Assembly (NCBI RefSeq): GCF_015056685.1
Contig: NZ_SVFW01000015.1
Coordinates: forward strand, 11,845 to 75,844
Source: Butyrivibrio sp.
Lineage (GTDB): Bacteria > Bacillota > Clostridia > Lachnospirales > Lachnospiraceae
Direction: 5' to 3'
DNA: 64,000 nucleotides
The notes under the pieces were generated by a model. The model saw nothing but the letters and a program-made list of their open reading frames with translations. It did no database searches and had not been told where the DNA came from. Shown here one piece after another: positions 9,060 to 17,142 of this stretch. The position numbers and the translations under genes were made by a program. How positions within the stretch are numbered: the stretch's first letter is position 1; each line of letters begins with the position of its first letter.

Positions 9060-10100
9060 ATGAAAAAGATAAAAGAAAACACAAGTATATTCAACAAAAT
9101 GAGCGATACTAACCTGCTTCTTACAATTACAATTGTTATCTTTTTCCTTATGTATATAGGAGCAGTGCTTTTTCAGGGCGGTGGATTTACAAAGCCACAG
9201 ATGTTTTTTAACATTTTAAATGCAAATGCGGCACTTATAATTACTGCCTGCGGAATGAGCATAGTTATGATAAGCGGCGGAATTGACATTTCTGTCGGAG
9301 GTGTTGTGGCACTCGTGTCAATGTGTTGTGCGGTGTACCTTGACTACCATGATGGAAGCATCTTAGGCTCTATTCTCATAGCTTTGGGAATAGGACTTGC
9401 CTATGGACTGGTTCAGGGCTTTTTGGTTGCTTATCTTGATATTCAACCATTTATTGTATCTCTTGCCGGAATGTTTTTTGCCAGAGGTATGACAACAATA
9501 GTAAATACAGCGCCATTTAACGTAGAAGATCCTGAGTTTAATGCACTTAAACTGACAAGGATAAATGTTCCGGGACTTGGATCGGTGAACAAAAAGGGAA
9601 TATATGTACCTGCATATGTAGAAATTGGTGTGATAGTAGCACTGCTTCTTGTGGTATTATTATTCTTAGTACTTCGCTATACCAGGCTTGGAAGGAACTT
9701 ATATGCAGTTGGCGGCAATAAGCAGAGCGCTTTGATGCTTGGAATCAATGTTAAAAGAACTAAGTTCTTGTCACATCTTATCTGCAGCCTGCTTGCAGGA
9801 ATTGGAGGATATGTTTATTTCCTTCACGTAGGTTCAGGTGCTGCCAGCCACGCAATGGGAATGGAAATGAACGCCATTGCTTCATCGATCATCGGTGGAA
9901 CAATGCTCACAGGTGGTGTTGGTAACATCATCGGAACTTTGTTTGGTGTTCTATCACTCAGCACGATTCAGAACATAGTAGCATCTGCCGGCCTTGACCA
10001 GGCATGGTGGACAGGAATCACCATTGCAGCTATGCTCTGTATATTCCTGCTCATCCAAAGTATAGTAATGTCTCAAAAAAAGAAAGCTCTTAAAATATAA
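9060..10100 (+). CDS. yjfF: Sugar ABC transporter permease (YjfF-like)
   Basis: A 346-residue second permease of the same family. It has GMSIVMISGGIDISVGG near residue 70, the coupling loop YAVGGNKQSALMLGIN and IIGGTMLTGGVGN near the C-terminus. The start codon follows the previous stop directly, so translation is probably coupled. Two different permeases in one operon is the arrangement of the E. coli ytfQRT-yjfF galactofuranose system, which supports that assignment over the ribose or galactose systems with a single permease. Confidence 0.9.
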   Translation: MKKIKENTSIFNKMSDTNLLLTITIVIFFLMYIGAVLFQGGGFTKPQMFFNILNANAALIITACGMSIVMISGGIDISVGGVVALVSMCCAVYLDYHDGSILGSILIALGIGLAYGLVQGFLVAYLDIQPFIVSLAGMFFARGMTTIVNTAPFNVEDPEFNALKLTRINVPGLGSVNKKGIYVPAYVEIGVIVALLLVVLLFLVLRYTRLGRNLYAVGGNKQSALMLGINVKRTKFLSHLICSLLAGIGGYVYFLHVGSGAASHAMGMEMNAIASSIIGGTMLTGGVGNIIGTLFGVLSLSTIQNIVASAGLDQAWWTGITIAAMLCIFLLIQSIVMSQKKKALKI

Positions 10101-10112
10101 GGACATTGAGAT

Positions 10113-11159
10113 ATGAGAAAAAACGCCATGTTAGCGCTAGTACTGCTCCTGCTTTCGGTTTTCACAGCCGGATGCGGGAGCAGTGCTATTAATAATCAAA
10201 ATGCAGATGTTGAAAATGAGGTTACAAAAGACCTTATAACAGTAGGCTTTTCACAGCTCGGAGCAGAATCTGACTGGAGAAGTACCAATACAGAGTCCAT
10301 GCTTGAGGCTTTTTCCCAGGAAAATGGCTATAACCTGATATATAAGAATGGCCAGCAGAAACAGTCTAATCAGATAACTGCCATAAGAATGTTTATCCAG
10401 CAGGAAGTCAACTATATAGTTCTTGCGCCTGCAATGGAGACTGGCTGGGACTCAGTACTTGGAGAGGCAAAAGAAGCGGGAATTCCCGTGATAATTGTGG
10501 ACAGGCGAGTAGATGTTGCAGATAAGAACCTCTATTCATGCTGGGTTGGCTCTGATTTTGAGCTTGAGGGGAAAAAGGTTGCTGCCTGGTTAAAGGCTTT
10601 TACTGAAAAACGAGGCATATCAGCCGATGATATCCACATTGTAAATATACAGGGTACTATCGGATCAACAGCTCAGATTGGCAGATCAAGGGGCCTTGCC
10701 AATGCTGCAAGAGCAAATGGCTGGGATATACTTGATGAAGTGAGCGGTGATTTTACAGAGACCAAGGGCAGAGAAGTTATGGCTTCGTTCCTTCGTAAAT
10801 ATGACAATGTAAATGTTGTATACTGTGAAAATGATAATGAGGCCATAGGAGCTATTGAGGCCATTGAAAATGCAGGCAAAAAGGTTGGAGCAGACATCAC
10901 AAACGGTGAGATAATGGTTGTTTCTTTTGACGGTGTAAACCAGGAAGCCATAAACTACGCAAAAGAAGGAAAGATTGCTTGTATTGCGGAGTGTAATCCT
11001 CACCATGGGCCAAGGGTCAGTTCCCTTATAAAAACGCTTAATTCAGGGGGGATTCCGGACAAATTTAACTATGTATCGGAGAAACTATATAGCTCTTTTG
11101 ACGATATAAGTGAAATTGTGGTGGATGGAAGCACATATACGATTGATGAACTCGAATAA
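10113..11159 (+). CDS. Second YtfQ-like sugar-binding lipoprotein
   Basis: A 348-residue lipoprotein with a signal peptide and lipobox (FTAGCGS), the second binding protein of this cluster. It shares the fold and hallmark positions of the first (ETGWDSVLGEAKEAG, DRRVD, YCENDNEAIGA) but is clearly diverged. It is the last gene of the importer operon, 12 nt after the second permease, and has a weak ribosome site. It may widen substrate range, or serve as the extracytoplasmic partner of the YesM-type kinase. The second idea is inference only. Confidence 0.88.
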   Translation: MRKNAMLALVLLLLSVFTAGCGSSAINNQNADVENEVTKDLITVGFSQLGAESDWRSTNTESMLEAFSQENGYNLIYKNGQQKQSNQITAIRMFIQQEVNYIVLAPAMETGWDSVLGEAKEAGIPVIIVDRRVDVADKNLYSCWVGSDFELEGKKVAAWLKAFTEKRGISADDIHIVNIQGTIGSTAQIGRSRGLANAARANGWDILDEVSGDFTETKGREVMASFLRKYDNVNVVYCENDNEAIGAIEAIENAGKKVGADITNGEIMVVSFDGVNQEAINYAKEGKIACIAECNPHHGPRVSSLIKTLNSGGIPDKFNYVSEKLYSSFDDISEIVVDGSTYTIDELE

Positions 11160-11250
11160 AAGTGGTATTTTTATTTATATTTAATTTGTATAGGTTATAG
11201 TTTACTGTCATAATAATATTACTAACGTTAATTCGGTTTAGGAGACTATT

Positions 11251-11625
11251 ATGAGGAAAAAGATACTTATAGCTGATGACACTAATTTGATGAGAGAAAT
11301 GCTTAAGGCTGCCCTTGATCCTGAAAAATATCAGATAGTAGGTGAAGCGCTCACCGGAGAACAGGCAGTTGAGTATTACAAGGAGAAACAGCCGGATCTT
11401 TTGATCCTGGATATCAATATGCCTAAGATGAATGGTATTGACGCTCTTACTGAGGTCATGAAGATTGATCCTAAGGCCAATGTTATCATGTGTTCAGATC
11501 AAAAGTATGAGAACATGATAGTCCTAGCCCTAAAGAAGGGTGCAAAAGATTTTGTGGTAAAGCCATTTACATCGACTGACGTCGTTGTGGCTGTTAGAAA
11601 GGTTTTTGGGGAAGAAGATGCTTAA
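11251..11625 (+). CDS. Stand-alone CheY-like response regulator
   Basis: A 124-residue protein that is a receiver domain only. It has acidic residues D9/D10, the phospho-acceptor Asp54 in LILDINMPKMNG, a conserved Ser (MCSDQ) and a lysine in FVVKPF. There is no output domain, so it would act by protein contact, as CheY does at the flagellar switch. No chemotaxis kinase or flagellar gene is near. A TTAGGAG ribosome site precedes the start. The next gene begins inside its last codons, so the two are translationally coupled. Confidence 0.92.
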   Translation: MRKKILIADDTNLMREMLKAALDPEKYQIVGEALTGEQAVEYYKEKQPDLLILDINMPKMNGIDALTEVMKIDPKANVIMCSDQKYENMIVLALKKGAKDFVVKPFTSTDVVVAVRKVFGEEDA

Positions 11626-12022
11626 ACAAATTTCAATCTACGCCGAGAATAAGAAAGGATGCTTGCAGAATATTACTGGAATTCTTTGCCAGAATGGAAT
11701 TAATATACTTGGTTCTGTTACAAACGATTCTGCTGAATATGGAATAATCAGAATGGTTGTTTCAGATCCGGAAAAATGCATCGAGGTGCTTCAGGGAGCA
11801 GGTTACCTTTGCAAGACAACACCTGTTTTAGCAGTGGAGTGTCAGGATGAAGTTGGAGCCTTAGATAAGATCTTAAAGACTCTTTTTTCAAGTAATATCA
11901 ATGTAAATTATACATATCTATCATTTAACCGCGAGTCTGCAAGACCAATCATGGTTATCAGTACAGATGACATTAAGGCAGTTGAGAACATTCTTGTAAA
12001 TAGAGGTTACAATTGTATTTAA
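11618..12022 (+). CDS. Tandem ACT-domain protein
   Basis: A 134-residue protein. Two ACT-like halves can be read: residues 1-65 (KQISIYAENKKGCLQNITGIL) and 68-134 (VLAVECQDEVGALDKILKTL). The G-x-L turn after the first strand is the usual amino-acid-binding site. The ATG at 11618 lies within the end of the CheY-like gene (8-nt overlap), with GGGGAAG as ribosome site. Free-standing tandem ACT proteins are thought to sense amino acids. The neighbour is a PLP C-S lyase, so a sulfur amino acid is a possible ligand; this is inference. Confidence 0.85.
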   Translation: MLKQISIYAENKKGCLQNITGILCQNGINILGSVTNDSAEYGIIRMVVSDPEKCIEVLQGAGYLCKTTPVLAVECQDEVGALDKILKTLFSSNINVNYTYLSFNRESARPIMVISTDDIKAVENILVNRGYNCI

Positions 12023-12031
12023 GGAGTAGAT

Positions 12032-13219
12032 ATGTACGATTTTGTCACATCCAAAGATGGCATCAGTGAGAACTCTTTTAAGTATAAAGATATGCTGAAA
12101 AGAAATCCTGATGTTCCTTCGGGGATAGTCCCAATGTCAATTGCAGACATGGAATTTAGGACTGCTCCGGAGATCACAGAGGAGATAAAGAGATATCTGG
12201 ACCACAATTATCTTGGTTATACAGACATTTCTGATAGCTATCTTAACTCAATAGTAAATTGGATGGGGAAAAGACATAATTATGAAATAAAAAAAGAATG
12301 GATTGCGCCATCAGATGGAGTTGTTACAGCTATTGGAGATTTGATCCTTAGCACAACCGCCCCAGGTGATGGCGTTGTTGTTTTTTCACCTGTTTATAAC
12401 CCGTTCAAAAGAGCTGTAAAGATGAAAGGCCGTAATCTCATTGAGGTTTCGCTTATCCTTGATGGATCAGGATACAAAATTGATTATGAGTTATTTGAAA
12501 AAGAGGCAAAAAAACCGGATACAAAGCTTTTAATATTCTGCAATCCGCATAATCCTGTAGGCAGAGTCTGGACTAAAGATGAGCTATTAAAAGTATATGA
12601 TATATGCGTGAGAAATGATGTCTTTATCATTGATGATGAGATCCATCATGATCTTATAATGCCGGGATCTGAGCATACAGTGATGGCTCGCGTCAGTGAG
12701 GAAGCCGGAATGCATATGGCAGTATGCACGGCTCCAAGTAAGAGCTTTAACCTCGCAGGGCTTCAGACGTCTTATGTGATCATTGAAAATCCTGATATTT
12801 ACAAAAAATTCAAGGCATCAAGGCTTGATGGCTTTAGATCCGTGACCAATGTGCTCGGAATGGTAGCTTTAGAGGCTGCTTATACTTACGGTGAACGATG
12901 GCTTGATGAGTGCATTCAGGTTATTTACGATAATTACAGGTACATTTCTGAATTTATTGAAAAAAACATTCCGGAAATCAAAATTTTCCCTTTAGAGGGC
13001 ACTTATCTCTTGTGGTGCGACTGTAGGTCACTTGGTCTAAATAAAACCGAATTAGAGGCATTTATGACCGAAAAAGCATATATATTTGCGGACGAGGGTT
13101 ACATTTTTGGAGATGAGGGCATTGGATTTGAGAGAATTAACATCGCATGTCCAAACCAGGTGATAAAAGAGACCATGGAAAGGTTATATAACGCATATAA
13201 GATATATATTAAGAAGTAA
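12032..13219 (+). CDS. patB: MalY/PatB-type PLP-dependent C-S beta-lyase (aminotransferase class I/II fold)
   Basis: A 395-residue fold-type I PLP enzyme of the MalY/PatB group, which cleaves cystathionine or cysteine to pyruvate, ammonia and a thiol. The N-terminus has the group's MSIADMEFRTAPEI motif. CNPHNPVGRVW and IIDDEIHHDL form the cofactor site. Lys237 in APSKSFNLAGLQ is the predicted Schiff-base lysine. The length is typical. It is 9 nt after the ACT-domain gene with GGAG upstream, so it belongs to the same operon. In MalY of E. coli a regulatory role is also known; nothing here shows that. Confidence 0.92.
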   Translation: MYDFVTSKDGISENSFKYKDMLKRNPDVPSGIVPMSIADMEFRTAPEITEEIKRYLDHNYLGYTDISDSYLNSIVNWMGKRHNYEIKKEWIAPSDGVVTAIGDLILSTTAPGDGVVVFSPVYNPFKRAVKMKGRNLIEVSLILDGSGYKIDYELFEKEAKKPDTKLLIFCNPHNPVGRVWTKDELLKVYDICVRNDVFIIDDEIHHDLIMPGSEHTVMARVSEEAGMHMAVCTAPSKSFNLAGLQTSYVIIENPDIYKKFKASRLDGFRSVTNVLGMVALEAAYTYGERWLDECIQVIYDNYRYISEFIEKNIPEIKIFPLEGTYLLWCDCRSLGLNKTELEAFMTEKAYIFADEGYIFGDEGIGFERINIACPNQVIKETMERLYNAYKIYIKK

Positions 13220-13237
13220 AGGAGAAATACGTAAGAT

Positions 13238-13333
13238 ATGATTACCAAAAAGAACAAAAAGGTAGTAGCAATAATAGCACTGGCACTTATTCTCGCGATG
13301 GTCATAGGAACAGTTGCCAGTGCACTTATCTGA
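13238..13333 (+). CDS. 31-residue single-span membrane peptide
   Basis: A short frame found by eye. It reads MITKKNKKVVAIIALALILA, then MVIGTVASALI and a stop. It has a lysine-rich cytoplasmic start and one hydrophobic helix, which could also pass for a signal sequence. GGAG lies about 13 nt before the ATG, a little far. It is the last gene before a terminator in the convergent neighbour and follows the MalY/PatB gene by 18 nt. Similar short membrane peptides are common in Lachnospiraceae. Function unknown. Confidence 0.55.
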   Translation: MITKKNKKVVAIIALALILAMVIGTVASALI

Positions 13334-13336
13334 AGA

Positions 13337-14299
13337 TCATAGACGTTCTAGGATTTCAAGGACATCAGAAAAGTATTCTTTTCTGATGTTTTCTTTTGCA
13401 TTAAAGATCTCATGCTTTGATTCATCAAAATTTATAAATTTGGCAGATGGAACGAGTTTTTCAAATTGCCTGTAGCCCTCAGGATCTATAAGATGGTCAT
13501 TCCCGGCAGTAAATACAGTGATGGGAATGTGGAGGTTACCTGCGTTTTTCATGATAACCTTGTTAGTCTTAAGGCTTGCCAGTGCCCATCCTATCGAGGC
13601 GCCATAGGTTTGGTAATGCTCGTCTTTTAACCTTCTTTCAAACATATAGTCGTAACGCGGCTTTGACATGGCGCTACTGGTTTCAAAAACAGGCTTTCTA
13701 TCGAATCTCTTTTGCCCCGGAGCAAGAGCTTTTTTCTTACCAAAAAGAAAAGCGTAGATACCCAGAAGCTTTATCAGAATAGGCGAAGTATTGTTCTTCA
13801 TCTTCAGCATTGGAGAGCTTAAGATGGCTGAGTCGAAGTACTGGGGATACTTTTCAAGAAAAAGTGTGCCCACAGCTCCACCCATTGAGTGTGCAAGAAT
13901 AGTTTTTTTCATGGAAGAAGCGTTTGGAACTACAATTTTTTCTACAAAAACGTGCAGATCTTCAACGTATGTATTGTAATTATCTATGTAGACAATATCA
14001 GGAGCCTTGAGCTTGCCGCCTGAATATCCGTGTCCGCGCTGCTCCATGAAAAAGACAGCATAACCTGCCTCGTATAAATACCAGGCATATTCATGAAACT
14101 TTGCCCAGAATTCACAGAAACCGTGAACTATAACGATAGCTCTTTTGGCAGAGTCCGGTATTGCGTAGTAGTAATTCATCTTGGTACCATCAAAAGAATT
14201 AAAAACTCCTTGAGAGACATGCTCCCTTCGCCACGCTTTATTCTCGGTATTCATGGTACTGATGAAGTTATCTTCTCCTAAAAGTTCGATTTTTGCCAT
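13337..14299 (-). CDS. Alpha/beta hydrolase, lysophospholipase/monoacylglycerol lipase type
   Basis: A 320-residue serine hydrolase. The oxyanion segment is IVHGFCEFWAKF, the nucleophile elbow is AHSMGG (Ser), the acid region is TAGNDHLIDPEG and the late His is in ESKHEIFN. The EQRGHGYSGG motif is typical of the lysophospholipase L2/MGL group. There is no signal peptide, so it is cytoplasmic. The ATG at 14299 is preferred because AAAGGATG lies 9 nt ahead; an earlier ATG at 14311 has no spacing to that site. It follows the GPH symporter by 4 nt and is probably co-transcribed with it. Confidence 0.88.
   Translation of the reverse strand: MAKIELLGEDNFISTMNTENKAWRREHVSQGVFNSFDGTKMNYYYAIPDSAKRAIVIVHGFCEFWAKFHEYAWYLYEAGYAVFFMEQRGHGYSGGKLKAPDIVYIDNYNTYVEDLHVFVEKIVVPNASSMKKTILAHSMGGAVGTLFLEKYPQYFDSAILSSPMLKMKNNTSPILIKLLGIYAFLFGKKKALAPGQKRFDRKPVFETSSAMSKPRYDYMFERRLKDEHYQTYGASIGWALASLKTNKVIMKNAGNLHIPITVFTAGNDHLIDPEGYRQFEKLVPSAKFINFDESKHEIFNAKENIRKEYFSDVLEILERL
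13362..13392 (+). terminator. Terminator for the CheY/ACT/PatB operon, lying inside the convergent hydrolase gene
   Basis: A perfect 12-bp stem (13362-13373 with 13378-13389) has a TATT loop and runs into a T-rich tract. It lies in the last codons of the minus-strand hydrolase, so the coding sequence and the convergent operon's terminator share the same bases. Confidence 0.55.
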
Positions 14300-14303
14300 A
14301 TGC

Positions 14304-15794
14304 TTAAGCATCCTTTACCAGTTTTTTTGCATTTTCAGCTTTCCAAAGATTTTCATAGGAAAAACCTGTGACTTTTTCACATATTCTCTTTTCCTCTTCT
14401 GTTGTAGAAGAAGTATCTTCGCCCTTTCTGCGGGCGATTTCTTTTTGGATAATATCAAATTCCCTGCCTGTAAGTGGGAATACCACTGCAGTGATGAACA
14501 ATAAGGTGATAAGTATTGCAGGAACTACAATATAGATCAGAGCAATTCCCTTTTGAGTTGAAAGAGCCTGTCTCTGGCCAGCATTAGCGATATTTTCGTC
14601 AAATCCAACAGCAGCTAAAAGGAAGCCGATTCCTGCAGCGGAGAGGCCTGATGAGATTTTTCTTGCAAAAGTAGCCATTCCTGAGACAATTCCAGGGCGT
14701 CTTATGGATGTAATAAGTTCATCTACCTCTGCCATATCAGCCATGATCGCGAAAATGCTGGTGAGAGTTGCTGCATTACCAAATCCGATAAATGCTGTAA
14801 GTACCAGGACCGGAACAATGCTTGCCCCTTCATATGAGAATGCAAGAAGTCCTAAAGTACCGATGAGTCTTGTAGGTGCACCTATGAGAATAGTCGTTCT
14901 TTTTGAAGTCTTGCTCATAATAGGGCCCCAGAAAACCATACCGACAAGCTGAGATACCAGAATTGTGGCCATTAAGTAGATAAAGTAGCCATTTGAATAG
15001 CCATTAAGAACATCGTCAACATAGTAGACTGCCATTCCTGAGACAAAGTCCATACCGCATTGGCCAAATAGATATATTCCAAGGAAAAGCTTGAAAGATC
15101 TGCTTTTAAGAACGCTTATTGACTGAGGAAAGCTTTCTCTTAAAGTTGTTTTTACAGGTTCTTTTTTCTTTTCCCAGGTACCGATGAAAGTAACAGTAGT
15201 TGTAATGAAGAAAAGAATACTGAAAAGAACTGCGCAGGTCATGTACTGAGCAGGTTTAGTGTTGTCTTTTATGATAAAAGACGGAACAAGTCCGCAGACC
15301 ATAGAACCAAGAGTAGACCATACCATACGAACAGTAGAAAACTTGGAGCGCATAGTATAATCGTCGATCATATCAGGCAACAGGCCATTATATGGAACCA
15401 TCAGAATAGTAAAACCTGTTGAAAACAGGCAAAACATGATCAGATAAAAAAAGTACATTGCCCATATGGATCTGGATGGAATTGTGAGCCATAGTAGCAA
15501 GAAAGTAACTGATGAAGCTATTCCGCCAACGAAGATATAAAAGCGCTTTGCGCCGAATTTAGACACGGTTCTGTCTGTAATGTTACCCATCATAGGGTCA
15601 GTTATCGCATCCCAAATTTTTCCTACAAGTGGAATTGTTCCGGCGAGAGCAGCCGGCATGCCAAGTGCTTTGATAAGGAAGACGGTAAAGAACGTATTTA
15701 TGATGACAAAAGCACCGCCTCCATAGAATTCAGCCATTCCAAACATTATTCTGTGCGCCATGTTGTAGTTTGGCTTTTTTCCGTAGTATTCCAT
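14304..15794 (-). CDS. GPH family sugar:cation symporter (MFS)
   Basis: A 496-residue, 12-helix transporter of the glycoside-pentoside-hexuronide family. It has the family's start (KPNYNMAHRIMFGMAEFYGGG in part), the cation-site stretch KIWDAITDPMMGNITDRT and the loop FGAKRFYIFVGG. Such proteins import beta-glycosides, xylosides or hexuronides with Na+ or H+. A GGGGGTT ribosome site lies 7 nt before the ATG. The hydrolase gene follows. The substrate is not clear from sequence. Confidence 0.92.
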   Translation of the reverse strand: MEYYGKKPNYNMAHRIMFGMAEFYGGGAFVIINTFFTVFLIKALGMPAALAGTIPLVGKIWDAITDPMMGNITDRTVSKFGAKRFYIFVGGIASSVTFLLLWLTIPSRSIWAMYFFYLIMFCLFSTGFTILMVPYNGLLPDMIDDYTMRSKFSTVRMVWSTLGSMVCGLVPSFIIKDNTKPAQYMTCAVLFSILFFITTTVTFIGTWEKKKEPVKTTLRESFPQSISVLKSRSFKLFLGIYLFGQCGMDFVSGMAVYYVDDVLNGYSNGYFIYLMATILVSQLVGMVFWGPIMSKTSKRTTILIGAPTRLIGTLGLLAFSYEGASIVPVLVLTAFIGFGNAATLTSIFAIMADMAEVDELITSIRRPGIVSGMATFARKISSGLSAAGIGFLLAAVGFDENIANAGQRQALSTQKGIALIYIVVPAILITLLFITAVVFPLTGREFDIIQKEIARRKGEDTSSTTEEEKRICEKVTGFSYENLWKAENAKKLVKDA

Positions 15795-15885
15795 TGATGT
15801 AACCCCCTAAAATCCCCAAGTTTGAATATATTTAAGTATAGCATTTTTAATGAATCTCAAATATGGCAATAATAGATAGATTCTT

Positions 15886-15914
15886 TTTATGTTAATTAGT
15901 CACATTTCTATAAT
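15886..15914 (+). promoter_or_regulatory. Likely promoter of the CinA/serine dehydratase operon
   Basis: A perfect TATAAT (15909-15914) is preceded after 17 nt by a weak -35, TTTATG (15886-15891). The start would be near 15921, about 33 nt before the first gene. Confidence 0.5.
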
Positions 15915-15953
15915 CTATGCTATCATTAGATAAACTTATTCGAGGATGAAAAA

Positions 15954-16457
15954 ATGATGAATGATAAGGTAATAAGAGAAAAATACAACACGATCACGGA
16001 TCTGCTCATATGCAAGGGACTTACTATCACGACAATGGAGAGTTGTACAGGAGGGCTTATTGCATCTCTTTTAACAGATATAGAAGGTTCATCTGCCGTT
16101 ATCAAAGGCGCATTTGTTACATATTCAAACGAAGCCAAGATAATGGAAGGTGTTCCGCAGGATATTATTGAGGAATATGGAGTATATTCAAAAGAAACTG
16201 CTGATGCTATGGCAATAGCCTGCAAAAAATCTTTTGGCGCTGATATCGGAATAGGGGTAACAGGAACCATGGGAAATAAGGATCCTCTAAATGAAGACAG
16301 CGCGCTGGGGCAGATATATTATACAATTGCTTATAAAAACGATTGTTATTCCAAAGATACGATTATAATGCCGCAAAAGAGCAGATACGATTACAAACTT
16401 GAAGTTGCGGATATTATTGCTGATGATCTTCGTTCAATAATAGAAGAGAGGTTTTAA
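15954..16457 (+). CDS. pncC: CinA C-terminal domain protein (nicotinamide-nucleotide amidohydrolase type)
   Basis: A 167-residue protein corresponding to the C-terminal domain of CinA alone, as in E. coli PncC. That enzyme deamidates NMN to nicotinic acid mononucleotide in the pyridine-nucleotide salvage cycle. The family motif TMESCTGGLIASLLTDIEGSS (in pieces) holds the catalytic Ser and Thr region. GVTGTMG lies near the C-terminus, where most family members have GVTGxAG. A GAGGATG ribosome site precedes the start. Its stop overlaps the sdaAB start by 1 nt. Confidence 0.9.
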   Translation: MMNDKVIREKYNTITDLLICKGLTITTMESCTGGLIASLLTDIEGSSAVIKGAFVTYSNEAKIMEGVPQDIIEEYGVYSKETADAMAIACKKSFGADIGIGVTGTMGNKDPLNEDSALGQIYYTIAYKNDCYSKDTIIMPQKSRYDYKLEVADIIADDLRSIIEERF

Positions 16458-17125
16458 TGAACGTATTTGATATGATCGGGCCCATAATGATAGGACCGTC
16501 AAGCTCCCATACAGCTGGTGCTGTCAGACTTGGAAGAGTAGTGAATAAGCTTATAGATAACAGACAGCTAAAAAAGGTTGAAATAACTTTGTCAGGTTCT
16601 TTTGCCCAGACCTATAAAGGGCATGGAACAGACAGAGCGCTTTTAGCCGGCATCATGGGATATAAAAGCTATTCTCCGGAAATCCGAAGTGCTCTTGATA
16701 TTGCTTCGGAGCAGGGGATTGATTATGAGTTTATTACAGAGAATATAAAAGGCGCCCATCCTAATACTGCCAGGATCCATTATTTCTTAAATGATGGAAC
16801 TGAAGGCGTCATGCAGGGGGCAAGTATAGGCGGCGGAAACATATTGGTTAACCAGATCAATGGCATGAATGTTGAGTTTAACGGTGAAAATAATACAATT
16901 CTGGTAATGCATGAGGATAAGCCCGGCGTCATCGCCAGTGTGACCAATATGATGCATTGGGAGCATGCAGAGCTCAATATTTCTAATTTTCATTTGTCCA
17001 GGCAGGAAAAAGGCGGCGATGCCATCATGACTATTGAGATTGATAATCAGCCTCCGGATACGCTGGTGGATGATATTAGGAAGATTGATCATGTCACAAA
17101 TGCGATCTTGATAAGAAGAGTCTGA
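16457..17125 (+). CDS. sdaAB: L-serine dehydratase, iron-sulfur type, beta subunit
   Basis: A 222-residue protein with the diagnostic start MNVFDMIGPIMIGPSSSHTAG, which in the enzyme forms part of the serine site. The C-terminal part from about 145 is an ACT domain (LVMHEDKPGVIASVTNMM region). Gram-positive anaerobes carry this two-subunit [4Fe-4S] enzyme, which converts L-serine to pyruvate and ammonia. The alpha subunit is encoded 17 nt downstream. Translation is coupled to the CinA-like gene. Confidence 0.96.
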   Translation: MNVFDMIGPIMIGPSSSHTAGAVRLGRVVNKLIDNRQLKKVEITLSGSFAQTYKGHGTDRALLAGIMGYKSYSPEIRSALDIASEQGIDYEFITENIKGAHPNTARIHYFLNDGTEGVMQGASIGGGNILVNQINGMNVEFNGENNTILVMHEDKPGVIASVTNMMHWEHAELNISNFHLSRQEKGGDAIMTIEIDNQPPDTLVDDIRKIDHVTNAILIRRV

Positions 17126-17142
17126 ATTAGAAAAGGATATTT

